DNA of 23,850 bases from Trebonia sp. (GTDB taxonomy: Bacteria > Actinomycetota > Actinomycetes > Streptosporangiales > Streptosporangiaceae): NCBI GenBank assembly GCA_030038035.1, contig JASHPP010000682.1, positions 1 through 23,850 on the forward strand, written 5' to 3'. The position numbers were made by a program, and so were the translations under genes. How positions within the stretch are numbered: position 1 is the stretch's first letter; the number at the start of each line of letters is the position of its first letter. Of this stretch, positions 1-9,901 are shown piece after piece. Under the pieces are notes generated by a model. The model was not told the origin of the DNA. It made no database searches and saw only the letters and a list, made by a program, of their open reading frames with translations.

Positions 1-1712
1 GGCCGCGACGGCCGGCCCGGCGCCGCCTGGGCCGGCGCGGGGCTGGGGCGGCGCCGCTCCCCGGGCGGCGGGTCTCCGCCGGAGATCGCGCGGATCGTGA
101 CGGTCACCCCGAATCGCGCGCGCAGCACCTCCCTCAGGACGTCCTCGTGCCTGCTGCCCGCGAAACCCTTCACGTTTCCCTGCCTGGGAAACCGGAGCGT
201 CAGCACGCCTTCGTCGAACGACAGCACGCTGGAGTCGTTCAGCAGCACCCAGGTGACCTTGTACTGGGCCTTGAGCGTGTCAAGCACCCCGGTCCAGGCC
301 TGCCGCAGCACCTCACCGGTAAGCTCGCCCCGGGGGGCGGGGGAGGATGCCGGGGCGCGGGAGGATGCCGGGGCTGGCGTGGCGGGTGCCGCCGGGGGCG
401 CCGCGTGCCCGGCCGGCCGCTCCTGCTGGGGAGGGGCAGTGGCCCGGGGAGCCGCCACGGCCCGTTCTGGATCATCTGCGGCTGGCTGCGGGACCGTTCC
501 CCGGGATCCGGCGGACGGGGCTGCGGCGCGTGATTCGAGCCGTTCCAGCCGGGCCAGCATGGAGCGCTCGTCGGTAGCCGCCGCCGGGAGCAGCACCTGC
601 GCGCACACCAGCTCGAGCAGCAGCCGGGGCGAGGTGGCGCCGCGCATCTGGTCGAGCCCCGCGCTGACGATCTCGGCGGCGCGGGTCAGCGCCGCCAGCC
701 CGGACCGGCTGGCCTGCCCGGTCAGCGCCTCCGCGCGGTCCGGGGGCACGTCGAGCAGCCCGGTCGCGATCGCGTCGGGCACCGAGGCGAGCACGATCAG
801 GTCGCGGAACCGGTCCAGCATGTCGGCAGCGAACCGGCGCGGTTCGTGGCCGCCCTCGATTACCCGGTTCACCGCGCGGAAGACCGTCGCCCCGTCGGCG
901 GCGGCGAACGCGTCCACGATCTCATCGAGCAGGCTGGCGTCGGTGTAGCCGAGCAGCGCGACGGCCAGGTCGTACCTCAGCCCGGCCTCGTCGGACCCGG
1001 CGAGCAGCTGGTCGAGGACGGACAGCGCGTCACGGGCCGAGCCGGCGCCTGCCCGCACCACGAGCGGGATCACGGCGGGCTCGAACGGGACGCCCTCGGA
1101 GTTCAGGATGTCCTCGAGAAGCTCGCGCATGACCGACGGGGGCATCAGCCGGAACGGGTAGTGGTGCGTCCGCGACCTGATCGTCGGGATGACCTTGTCC
1201 GGCTCGGTGGTCGCGAAGATGAACTTCAGGTGCGGGGGCGGCTCCTCGACGAGCTTGAGCAGGGCGTTGAAGCCCTGCTGGGTTACCATGTGCGCCTCGT
1301 CGATGATGTAAATCTTGTAGTGGCCCGCGACCGGTGAGTAGAACGCCCGCTCGCGCAGGTCGCGCGCGTCGTCGACGCCGCCGTGGCTCGCGGCGTCGAT
1401 CTCGATCACGTCGATGCTGCCTGGCCCGGACGGGGCGAGCGCGACACAGGAATCGCAGCCGCCGCACGGATCGGGCGTCGGGCCGTTGACGCAGTTCAGG
1501 CTGCGGGCGAGGATGCGCGCGCTCGACGTCTTGCCGCAGCCGCGCGGGCCGCTGAACAGGTAGGCGTGACTCACCCGCCCGTTACGCAGCGCCTGCCGGA
1601 GCGGGGCCGTCACATGGTCCTGGCCGCGGAGTTCGGCGAACGTGGCGGGGCGGTACTTGCGGTACAAGGCCAGGCCTTGCGTGGTCCGGGTTGCTTCGGA
1701 GTCTTCCGCCAT
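1..1712 (-). CDS. dnaX: DNA polymerase III subunit gamma/tau (3' end outside window)
   Basis: This is the clamp-loader ATPase subunit that loads the beta sliding clamp and organises the replisome. Reading leftward from ATG at 1712, 570 codons stay open to the window edge, so the C-terminus is missing. The N-terminus carries the family's LYRKYRPATF signature (about residues 16-25), a Walker A motif GPRGCGKT (55-62) and a four-cysteine zinc module (C74, C83, C86, C89). An IDEAH Walker B motif, LLKLVEEPP and a sensor-1 FATTEP follow. After the three AAA+/lid domains comes a Pro/Ala/Arg-rich linker, then a folded C-terminal domain (around KVTWVLL and LTLRFPRQGN) typical of actinobacterial DnaX. 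The linker contains an 18-bp tandem duplication (341-374). The SRP RNA gene lies about 20 bp upstream on the same strand, a common actinobacterial arrangement. The ribosome-binding site is weak. Confidence 0.95.
   Translation of the reverse strand, partial: MAEDSEATRTTQGLALYRKYRPATFAELRGQDHVTAPLRQALRNGRVSHAYLFSGPRGCGKTSSARILARSLNCVNGPTPDPCGGCDSCVALAPSGPGSIDVIEIDAASHGGVDDARDLRERAFYSPVAGHYKIYIIDEAHMVTQQGFNALLKLVEEPPPHLKFIFATTEPDKVIPTIRSRTHHYPFRLMPPSVMRELLEDILNSEGVPFEPAVIPLVVRAGAGSARDALSVLDQLLAGSDEAGLRYDLAVALLGYTDASLLDEIVDAFAAADGATVFRAVNRVIEGGHEPRRFAADMLDRFRDLIVLASVPDAIATGLLDVPPDRAEALTGQASRSGLAALTRAAEIVSAGLDQMRGATSPRLLLELVCAQVLLPAAATDERSMLARLERLESRAAAPSAGSRGTVPQPAADDPERAVAAPRATAPPQQERPAGHAAPPAAPATPAPASSRAPASSPAPRGELTGEVLRQAWTGVLDTLKAQYKVTWVLLNDSSVLSFDEGVLTLRFPRQGNVKGFAGSRHEDVLREVLRARFGVTVTIRAISGGDPPPGERRRPSPAPAQAAPGRPSR
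341..374. repeat. 18-bp-period tandem duplication inside dnaX linker
   Basis: The 16-base unit GGGAGGATGCCGGGGC occurs at 341-356 and again at 359-374. On the coding (minus) strand it encodes the repeated hexapeptide APASS(R/P) in the flexible linker of DnaX. The period is a multiple of three, so the frame is kept; it looks like slippage in a low-complexity linker. Confidence 0.8.
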
Positions 1713-1729
1713 GATCTCATCTCGCCTGC

Positions 1730-3480
<1,751 letters not shown>

Positions 3481-3481
3481 G

Positions 3482-3892
3482 TCAGGCAGCGGGCGGAGCG
3501 AGGATCTTGGACTTCTCGCGCTCGAATTCCTCGTTCGTGATGACTCCGTGGTCGCGCAGGCCGGCGAGCTTGGTGATCTCGTCGGCGGCGCTCTGCGGCC
3601 CGGCTGCCTCCTGGACGTAAGAGCGGAATTCCTCGTCCTGCCTGCGCTGCGCCGCCCGTGCCCGCTCGTGCATGCTCGGGCCGCGGACGATCAGGTAGCA
3701 CAGCACGCCGATGAGCGGGATGAACAGCACGAACAGGAACCACAGGGCCTTCGTCCAGCCTGACATGTCGGGGCTGCGGAACAGGTCGATGATCACCGTG
3801 ATCAGGATCCAGAACCAGAGCACCCACAAGAAAACCTCGACGATGCTCCAGAAAACGGAAAGTGCCGGGTAGGACGAGTCAGCGAGCGGCAT
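3482..3892 (-). CDS. Two-TM membrane protein with PLDc_N and SHOCT domains
   Basis: The product is a 136-residue protein of unknown function. Residues about 13-35 and 47-68 form two hydrophobic helices separated by a short loop with SPDMSGWTKALW, the pattern of the phospholipase D/nuclease N-terminal domain (PLDc_N), although no catalytic HKD domain follows. A charged, likely coiled region (about 72-95) leads to a C-terminal SHOCT domain (about 100-132, KLAGLRDHGVITNEEFEREKSKIL), a short helical module often found at protein termini. The start is fixed by AAGGAG 7 nt before the ATG. It lies 171 bp downstream of the NRAMP-like gene on the same strand, so co-transcription is possible but unproven. 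Its stop is 1 bp from the proS stop. Confidence 0.85.
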   Translation of the reverse strand: MPLADSSYPALSVFWSIVEVFLWVLWFWILITVIIDLFRSPDMSGWTKALWFLFVLFIPLIGVLCYLIVRGPSMHERARAAQRRQDEEFRSYVQEAAGPQSAADEITKLAGLRDHGVITNEEFEREKSKILAPPAA

Positions 3893-4063
3893 CGCTTGCT
3901 CCTTAGCGCAGAGGTGAACAGGGCGCCGGATGGCTGCGCGGGCGCGTCCTCCAGGCCCGGCGCGCGATAACTTTCTCCGCGCGGCAGGCTGTCCCGCATC
4001 GCCCCGCGCGGGTGATTGACGCGTATCCGCGCCCGCGGAACCGGCAGAATCGCGGAAGGCTTG

Positions 4064-5812
4064 TCAGCCGTGGCCCAGCCGGACGGCCTTGACGATCAGC
4101 AGCAGCACCGAGATCACGAGGTACCCGCGCAGGGTCAGCACGCCAATCTTGGTCAGCGGCGACCACTGCACGGGCTTGAGCAGCGCGAGCGGCGGCATCC
4201 GCCAGCTCATGCGTTCGGCCGGGGACATGGCGGCGCGCGGGTGCGGCGGCGGCGCGGGGCTCCGCCGCCCGGTGATCCGGATCCACACGCCGGCCAGGGC
4301 GGCGAAGGCAAGCAGCGCGACGGCCACCCAAACCGCGACCGTGGTCGCGCTGATGCCGGGGAACAGCGTGCTGATGACCAGCGTGCCCGACAGCACGAGC
4401 AGCACGCCGATGATGAACACCGCAACGATGTTCAGCCACCGCGGGTTCATCCACGGGCCGAGCACCTCGCGGTCGTTGCACAGCAGCAGCAGGAACACGC
4501 TCGCGCTCGGCAGCAGGATCCCGGCCAGCGCCTGCACCGCGGTGGTGAGCAGCCCGAGCGGGGTGCCCGGGATGAGCACGATCGTCGCCGCGAGCACGAT
4601 CATGGCGACGTAGAAGGCGTAGAACGGCTTGGCGTCCTTGAACGAGCGGTGCAGCGAGTGCCTGATGCCGAACACGTCGCCGAACGCGTAGCTGGTGGAC
4701 AAGGTGACCGACGCCGCGCCGATGATCGACGCGTCGAGCAGCACGATCGAGAACGCCGCGCCGTACCAGCCGCCGTGCATCTCCAGCGCGTGCGCCACCC
4801 CGAGCGCATCGGTGAAGTTCCCGGCCAGGTGGGTGCCGCGGACGGCGAAGACCGCGGAAATCAGGATCAGCGAGGCCCCGATCACCACGACGAAAGCGCC
4901 CACCGTGGTGTCGGCCCGCTCGTACGGGATGAACCGCGGGGTGATCCGCTTGTCGATGACGTTCGACTGCTGGAAGAACAGCTGCCAGGGGGCGACGGTG
5001 GTGCCCACGATCGCGATGATCAGGAGCACCGAGGTGGAGGTGAACCCCCCCTGCACGCCGGGCACGACGAAGTGGTAGCCGATCTGACTCCAGTGCGGGC
5101 CGGACGTGAGCCCGAGCGGAATCAGGATCAAGCTCACCGCGATAAACCCGAACAGCGCCTGTTCCCAGCGGCGGAAGCTGCCGCTCGCGGTGATGGCGAC
5201 CAGGACGACTCCGGTGACCGGCACCGAGACGTACGGGGTGACGTGGAAATACTGCAGCGCCAGGGAGACGCCGATGAATTCGGTGACGATCGTCAGGAAG
5301 TTCAGGATGAACAGGTCGCCCACGCTGAACCAGCCCCAGAACCTGCCGAACCGCTCGTTGATGAGCCGGGCGTGCCCTACGCCGGTGACCGCGCCGAGCC
5401 GGACCACCATCTCCTGGTTGACGATAAGCACCGGGATCAGCAGCAGCAGCGTCCACAGCAGGCTGTAGCCGTAGTTCTGCCCCGCCTGCGCGTAGGTGGA
5501 CACGCCGCCGGCGTCGTTGTCGCCGACCATCACGATCAGCCCGGGTCCCATGACCGCGAGGAAAGTGATCAGCTTGCGCTTGACGCCGCCGCCAACTTCC
5601 TCCTCGCCGAGCCGGATCCGGCCGAGCGCGCCCTCGATGTCGCCGAGATGGGCCTCGTCGAGCACCGCGGAGGGCGGCGGCTTGGCGAGGGCCGGCCGCG
5701 TGGGCACGGACGTGCCTGCCTGCTGGGCCGGCTGGGAGGTGTCCAGGCCCTGTTCTGGTGACGCCGGGTGACCGGGCTGCTGGGGTTGTGCGGGGCCGCC
5801 TCGGGTGGTCAC
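4064..5812 (-). CDS. NRAMP-superfamily divalent cation transporter, atypical metal site (NRMT-like)
   Basis: The product is a 582-residue polytopic membrane protein with a hydrophilic N-terminus of about 75 residues and roughly 11 membrane helices. It has the NRAMP fold signature GPGLIVMV in helix 1, but the ion-site motifs are changed. The canonical DPGN of helix 1 aligns with D100-A101-G102-G103, and the canonical MPH of helix 6 aligns with A274-P275-W276, so the metal-coordinating methionine is absent. In family knowledge, methionine selects for soft transition metals, and its replacement by alanine is a mark of NRAMP-related Mg2+ transporters; Mg2+ transport here is therefore an inference. 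The GTG start at 5812 overlaps the TGA of the upstream MgtE-N/CBS gene by 4 nt (GTGA), implying translational coupling. A proton-coupled Mn2+/Fe2+ carrier is the alternative. Confidence 0.88.
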   Translation of the reverse strand: MTTRGGPAQPQQPGHPASPEQGLDTSQPAQQAGTSVPTRPALAKPPPSAVLDEAHLGDIEGALGRIRLGEEEVGGGVKRKLITFLAVMGPGLIVMVGDNDAGGVSTYAQAGQNYGYSLLWTLLLLIPVLIVNQEMVVRLGAVTGVGHARLINERFGRFWGWFSVGDLFILNFLTIVTEFIGVSLALQYFHVTPYVSVPVTGVVLVAITASGSFRRWEQALFGFIAVSLILIPLGLTSGPHWSQIGYHFVVPGVQGGFTSTSVLLIIAIVGTTVAPWQLFFQQSNVIDKRITPRFIPYERADTTVGAFVVVIGASLILISAVFAVRGTHLAGNFTDALGVAHALEMHGGWYGAAFSIVLLDASIIGAASVTLSTSYAFGDVFGIRHSLHRSFKDAKPFYAFYVAMIVLAATIVLIPGTPLGLLTTAVQALAGILLPSASVFLLLLCNDREVLGPWMNPRWLNIVAVFIIGVLLVLSGTLVISTLFPGISATTVAVWVAVALLAFAALAGVWIRITGRRSPAPPPHPRAAMSPAERMSWRMPPLALLKPVQWSPLTKIGVLTLRGYLVISVLLLIVKAVRLGHG

Positions 5813-7131
5813 CTAGCGTCCCCGTGGTGGGCGTCCGGCGGCTCCGCCGCCTCGCGCCGCCGCCAGTCGTCAGGCAACGTGATCTCCAGGATGTCGTCGA
5901 CCGTGATGACCCCGAGCAGCCGGCGCTCGTCGTCGACCACGGGGATCGTGATGAGGTTGTAGTCCGTCATGAGCACGGCGACGTCCATGACGTCGGTGTC
6001 GGTGCCCACCCTGACCGGATCCGTGTCGCACACGTCGATCAGCGTGCTGGCCGGATCGGCCTGCACCAGCGTGACCAGGCGGGCCACGCCGCGCAGGCCG
6101 CCGTCGGAGTCGACGGCGTGCACGCTGGTCAGCGCCTCCGGCTGCAGCGTGCCCGACCCGCGGATCGCGTCAAGCGCGTCCGAGACGTTCGTCATGCTCG
6201 GCACCGCAACGAAGTCCACCCCCATGAGCCCGCCGGCGCTCGTCTGGTTGAAGCCGAGCAGCGTGAGCACCTTGGTCCGCTGCGGCGACGGCAGCAGGTC
6301 GAGCACCGGCTGCCGCCGCGCCTGCGGCAGCTCGGCGATCGCGTCCGCGGCGTCGTCGGCCCGCATCCTGCTGAGCACGGCGGCGATTTCCGCGTCCGTG
6401 CGGGCACCGAGCAGCCGGGTGGCGAGGTCCTCGTCCAGTTCCTCGAAGACGTCCGCCTCCAGTTCCGGGTCGTCGTGCACCCGGCCGAGGATCTCGGTCT
6501 CCTCGTTCTTCGACGCCTCCTCGAGCAGGTCCGCTATCTGAGCCGGCTTCAGCCTGCGCACCCGGGCGAACGGCCGCCGCTGGAGCGCGCTGCTCTCGTG
6601 CCCGATCAGCGACTCGAAGTCGTGCCAGTCGCGGAAGGACGGCCCGTCCGCGGCGTGCGGATCCGGACCGAGCAAGCCGAACAGCCGTCGCGGCCGGCGC
6701 CTGGTGTCCACCCCCGACAGGACCCATTCCGCGCCGTCCCTGTACAGCTGCAGGTCCCACGCGCGGACTAGCCGCGCGTTCTCCACATCGATCAGCCGGT
6801 GGCCGAGCACGTCCGCGCTGAGCAGCACCTCGCCCTCGCGCCGCTCGAAACGCCGCAGGTCGAGCTTGGCGGTCGTGAGCTTGAGCACGTCGCCGTCGAA
6901 GTCGGCGACCTTGTCCATCGGGACGAAGACCTCACGTCCCCCGCCAATCGCCGCGACCATGCCGGTGACCTGCGGGTAGTCCGAACCGCGGAGCCGCACG
7001 ATCACATCGGACACCCGTCCGAGCGACTCGCCGCCGCTGTCGGCGACGGGCCGCTTGAGCAGGGTGGAAAGGCGCATCGTCTGCCCGCGTTCCGCCGTCG
7101 GAGGCGGTGACGCAGGCGATGTACTGGTCAT
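5809..7131 (-). CDS. PRC-barrel / MgtE N-domain / CBS-pair soluble protein
   Basis: The product is a 440-residue protein with no membrane helices. After a Ser/Pro-rich leader it has PRC-barrel-like regions (about 19-95 and probably 100-160), an MgtE intracellular N-domain of helical repeats (about 180-320, e.g. LKPAQIADLLEEA, RMRADDAADAIAELP) and a tandem CBS pair (about 325-425, ending PVVDDERRLLGVITVDDILEITLP). In MgtE channels the N and CBS domains bind Mg2+ and gate the attached pore; this protein has no pore domain. Its stop overlaps the start of the NRAMP-like gene by 4 nt, so it is not a broken mgtE but the first gene of a coupled pair. AAGAGG about 9 nt upstream supports ATG 7131; M19 (MRLSTLL) is an alternative. 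The suggested role, Mg2+ sensor or regulator of the adjacent transporter, is inferred. Confidence 0.9.
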   Translation of the reverse strand: MTSTSPASPPPTAERGQTMRLSTLLKRPVADSGGESLGRVSDVIVRLRGSDYPQVTGMVAAIGGGREVFVPMDKVADFDGDVLKLTTAKLDLRRFERREGEVLLSADVLGHRLIDVENARLVRAWDLQLYRDGAEWVLSGVDTRRRPRRLFGLLGPDPHAADGPSFRDWHDFESLIGHESSALQRRPFARVRRLKPAQIADLLEEASKNEETEILGRVHDDPELEADVFEELDEDLATRLLGARTDAEIAAVLSRMRADDAADAIAELPQARRQPVLDLLPSPQRTKVLTLLGFNQTSAGGLMGVDFVAVPSMTNVSDALDAIRGSGTLQPEALTSVHAVDSDGGLRGVARLVTLVQADPASTLIDVCDTDPVRVGTDTDVMDVAVLMTDYNLITIPVVDDERRLLGVITVDDILEITLPDDWRRREAAEPPDAHHGDAR

Positions 7132-7423
7132 GTTGATGCCTCTTGATTAGCTAGCACTGCGTTTACGTGCGGGGACAGGCCGTCCCGCGATCCCTATGTT
7201 CCCCGCGAAAAATCCCCCGGTCACCGGAACGCGCTTCGCCGCACCCGATGACTCCCCGTTCCACGGCATCACCATCCCACCCGCAAGTGAACGCCAGGTT
7301 GACGGTGTCCCTTCCCGGGGGCTATTCCTGGTCCTCGGGGGTACCCCGACGCACCGCGCATAACCTGGTGCGTTGAGGTGATAAGAAGTCACCGGCACGT
7401 TTGACCGACGAAAGGCGCAGATC
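7132..7423. promoter_or_regulatory. Divergent promoter region between MgtE-N/CBS gene and first KimA-like gene
   Basis: This 292-bp gene-free stretch must hold the promoters for both directions. Towards the minus-strand gene there is a hairpin at 7169-7188 (GGGAC/GTCCC core with one bulge allowing a longer stem) about 38 nt before the ATG, and an AT-richer TAGCTAATC just before the ribosome-binding site. Towards the plus-strand gene lie three tandem hairpins (listed separately). I do not see the conserved cores of the M-box Mg2+ riboswitch or the ydaO c-di-AMP riboswitch. Confidence 0.5.
7335..7393 (+). promoter_or_regulatory. Three tandem hairpins in leader of first KimA-like gene
   Basis: Three perfect stems lie end to end, 31 nt before the start codon. 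The first is TCGGGG-gta-CCCCGA (7335-7349). The second is ACGCACC (7349-7355) with GGTGCGT (7367-7373), loop 11 nt. The third is GGTGA (7377-7381) with TCACC (7389-7393), loop 7 nt. The first two share one base, so they may compete. This could be a structured 5' UTR or protein-binding sites; no known RNA family is recognised. Confidence 0.4.
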
Positions 7424-9898
7424 GTGGCCATGCCCGAGCCAGTGGGCCTGCTTGACGGGCGCGGCAGCCAGCCGGACGGCTTCTGGTACACCGCGAAGCG
7501 GCGGATGCTCGGCCCGCCCCTGGTCAACGAGCAGCTCGGCGAGCAGCGGCTGTCCAAGCCGCTGGCGCTTGGCGTCTTGTCGCCTGACGGGATCTCGTCG
7601 TCCGCGTACGGCACCGAGGAGATCCTGATCGCGCTGCTACCGCTGGCCGGCCTGGCGGCGTTCACCCTGATTCTCCCGATGACGCTGGTCATCCTGCTCG
7701 TGATGACGCTCGTGGTGCTCTCCTACAGGGAAGTCGTCATGGTCTACATCAGGCCGGGCGGCTCCTATGTGGTGGCGCGGGAGAATTTCGGGCCCCGGGT
7801 CGCGCAGATCTGCGCGGTGGCGCTGCTCATCGACTACGTGGTGACCGTCGCCGTCCAGATCGCCGCCGGCACGGCGGCCGTCGCCTCGGCGTTCCCGGCC
7901 ATCGGGCCGTACAAGCTGGAGATCTGCGTCGGCGTCGTGCTCGTGATGTGCTACGGCAACCTGCGCGGCATCAAGGAAGCGGGCCGGGCGTTCGCCGTGC
8001 CCACGTACCTGTTCGCGGGTTCGGTCATCTTGATGATCGTGGTCGGCCTGGTCCGCGAGGTCATGGGCAACCTCCCGCTCTACGACCCGAAGACGATGCA
8101 CGGCACTTACACGCTCGGCTCGGGGACCGCGGGACTGATCAGCGGCGTGATGATCTTCACGCTGCTGCGCGCGTTCGCCAACGGCGGCGCGTCGCTGACC
8201 GGCATCGAGGCGGTGAGCGACGCGGTGGGCGCGTTCCATCCGCCGGAGGGGGTCAACGCCCGCCGGGTGCTGATCACCGAGGGGCTCATCCTGGGCACGC
8301 TCGTGGCCGGGATCTCCTGGCTCGCGCACGCCACGCATGCCACGCCCTATGTCGCCGGCTACCCGACGGTGCTGGCGCAGGAAGCCAAGATCGTCTTCGG
8401 GCACACGTTCCTCGGGCAGGCCTTGTTCCTGCTGGTGCAGGCGGCGACCATGCTGATCCTGTACACAGGCGGCAACACCAGCTTCAACGGGTTCCCGTTC
8501 CTGACCAGCTACGTCGCGGGGGACTCGTTCCTGCCGCGCTGGCTGCTCAAGCGCGGCCACCGGCTGGTGTTCTCCAACGCGATCATCCTGCTGACGATCG
8601 TCTCGGTCGCGCTGCTGATCGTCAAGAACGCGGACGTCAACAGCCTGGTGCCGCTGTACGCGATCGGCGTGTTCACCGCGTTCTCGATGGCCGGCTTCGG
8701 CATGGCCAAGTACCACCACACCCACCGGGAGCAGGGCTGGCGGCACAGGTTCGCGATCAACTTCTCGGCCGGGCTGCTGACCTCGGTCGTCGTGGTGATC
8801 TTCGCGGTCGTGAAGTTCGCGGAAGGCGCCTGGCTGGTCCTTGTGCTCTTCCTCGTGCTGGTCCCCGCGCTGATCCGGCTGAACGCCGAATACCGGGCGG
8901 AGGCCGAAGTCCTCGATACGGTCAGCGGCGAGCAGCCGAGCCCCGCCCCGCATTACTCCCGGCGCGTGGTCTTCGTCTTCGTGGACAGCTTCGACCTGGC
9001 CACGCTCGCGGCGCTCCGCTACGCACGGAGCCAGCGGCCCACGACGATCCGCGCGGTGCACTTCGTCATCGACAATGTGCGGGCCGAGAGGCTGCGCGAG
9101 AAGTGGACCCGGGCAGACCGCGGCGTCGCCCTCGACTTCATCGACTGCCCCGACCGCCGGCTCACCAAGGCCGCGAGCGAACTGGCCGAGCGGGAGGTCC
9201 AGGATCCGGGCACGTACGTGACCGTGATCCTGCCGCGGCGCAGCTACTCCCCGCTCCTCGGGCGGCTGCTGCACGACCGCACGGCGGACAAGATCGCCGC
9301 CGCGGTCAGCCGCATCCCGCGGTCGGCCGCCACCATCGTCCCGTACGACGTGCCGAGCCGGGTGGCGGTACTGCAGGCACGCCAGGCGGCGGCCAGATCG
9401 GCCAGGCTCGCGAAGCCCGCCGCGGCGCCGGCGCCGGCCGCGGCGGAACCGGCCGAGGGCGACGCCGCGCAGGCGGCCACCGCCACGGAACTCGCGCTCG
9501 AGGCGGACATCGCCGCTCGCCATGCCCTGCTGGGCAATGAGCGAGCCGCGCCGCCCCGCCCGGCCAGGCGGCACCCCGGCAGCGGCGACGAGCAGGGAGC
9601 GCCGGCCGCGGCACCGAGCGTTTCCCCGATCGGCTCGGTGACCTCGCCGGGGAAGGCCACGGTCGAGGGGCGGATCCGGGTCGTCGAGATCCGGCCGGTC
9701 GAGCGGAACTCGGTGCTGGCCGTGGAGATCAGCGACCACACGGGCAGCCTGACCGCGATGTTCTACGGCAGGTCGCACATTCCTGGTCTGGTCTGCGGGG
9801 CGCGGGTCCGGTTCCACGGCCCGGCCGGGATCCGCGGCGGCCAGCCCGTGATGATCAACCCCGCTTATGAGCTGCTCTTCCCCAGCAGGGACCAGTAG
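7424..9898 (+). CDS. KimA-like APC-superfamily permease with USP-like and OB-fold C-terminus
   Basis: The product has 824 residues. Residues about 45-490 form some 12 membrane helices with APC-superfamily features (GILSPDGISSSAYGTEE-like helix 1, RPGGSYVVARENFG, TGGNTSFNGFPFL). The closest named relatives I recognise are the KimA/YdaO high-affinity K+ uptake proteins; an amino-acid permease is the alternative. A USP-like cytoplasmic domain follows (about 510-650, VVFVFVDSFDLATLAALRYAR to SYSPLLGRLLHDRTADKI), then an Ala/Pro linker, then an OB-fold (about 737-820, GKATVEGRIRVVEIRPVE to MINPAYELL). In mycobacteria an OB-fold protein of this type is a separate gene near the permease and the trkA genes; here it is fused. 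GAAAGG 8 nt upstream favours GTG 7424 over ATG 7430. It converges on its paralogue with a 3-bp gap. Confidence 0.9.
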   Translation: MAMPEPVGLLDGRGSQPDGFWYTAKRRMLGPPLVNEQLGEQRLSKPLALGVLSPDGISSSAYGTEEILIALLPLAGLAAFTLILPMTLVILLVMTLVVLSYREVVMVYIRPGGSYVVARENFGPRVAQICAVALLIDYVVTVAVQIAAGTAAVASAFPAIGPYKLEICVGVVLVMCYGNLRGIKEAGRAFAVPTYLFAGSVILMIVVGLVREVMGNLPLYDPKTMHGTYTLGSGTAGLISGVMIFTLLRAFANGGASLTGIEAVSDAVGAFHPPEGVNARRVLITEGLILGTLVAGISWLAHATHATPYVAGYPTVLAQEAKIVFGHTFLGQALFLLVQAATMLILYTGGNTSFNGFPFLTSYVAGDSFLPRWLLKRGHRLVFSNAIILLTIVSVALLIVKNADVNSLVPLYAIGVFTAFSMAGFGMAKYHHTHREQGWRHRFAINFSAGLLTSVVVVIFAVVKFAEGAWLVLVLFLVLVPALIRLNAEYRAEAEVLDTVSGEQPSPAPHYSRRVVFVFVDSFDLATLAALRYARSQRPTTIRAVHFVIDNVRAERLREKWTRADRGVALDFIDCPDRRLTKAASELAEREVQDPGTYVTVILPRRSYSPLLGRLLHDRTADKIAAAVSRIPRSAATIVPYDVPSRVAVLQARQAAARSARLAKPAAAPAPAAAEPAEGDAAQAATATELALEADIAARHALLGNERAAPPRPARRHPGSGDEQGAPAAAPSVSPIGSVTSPGKATVEGRIRVVEIRPVERNSVLAVEISDHTGSLTAMFYGRSHIPGLVCGARVRFHGPAGIRGGQPVMINPAYELLFPSRDQ

Positions 9899-9901
9899 GA
9901 G

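Noticed and set aside
1..1712. Programmed frameshift in dnaX to make a short gamma form
   Set aside because: No A-rich slippery heptamer with downstream stem is visible in the readable part of the gene.
3903..5761. Overlapping long frames (minus 3903-5456 and plus 4016-5761) across the NRAMP-like gene
   Set aside because: They are shadow frames rich in Arg, Asp and His; the real gene is supported by NRAMP motifs and stop/start coupling.
5809..5815. Truncated or frameshifted mgtE whose channel domain was lost
   Set aside because: The stop overlaps the next start by 4 nt in a GTGA junction, and the following gene is an unrelated intact transporter, so the short form looks native.
7149..7163. 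Possible CIRCE (HrcA) element around TAGCACT
   Set aside because: Only one half-site is present; the inverted partner GAGTGCTAA is missing.
7132..7423. M-box Mg2+ riboswitch or ydaO c-di-AMP riboswitch
   Set aside because: Expected from the neighbouring gene functions, but the conserved cores of either family were not found on either strand.
7637..9817. A 726-codon minus-strand reading frame opposite the first permease
   Set aside because: It is the antisense shadow of a high-GC gene: composition is Arg/His/Asp-rich with no domain, and the plus strand encodes a clear permease.
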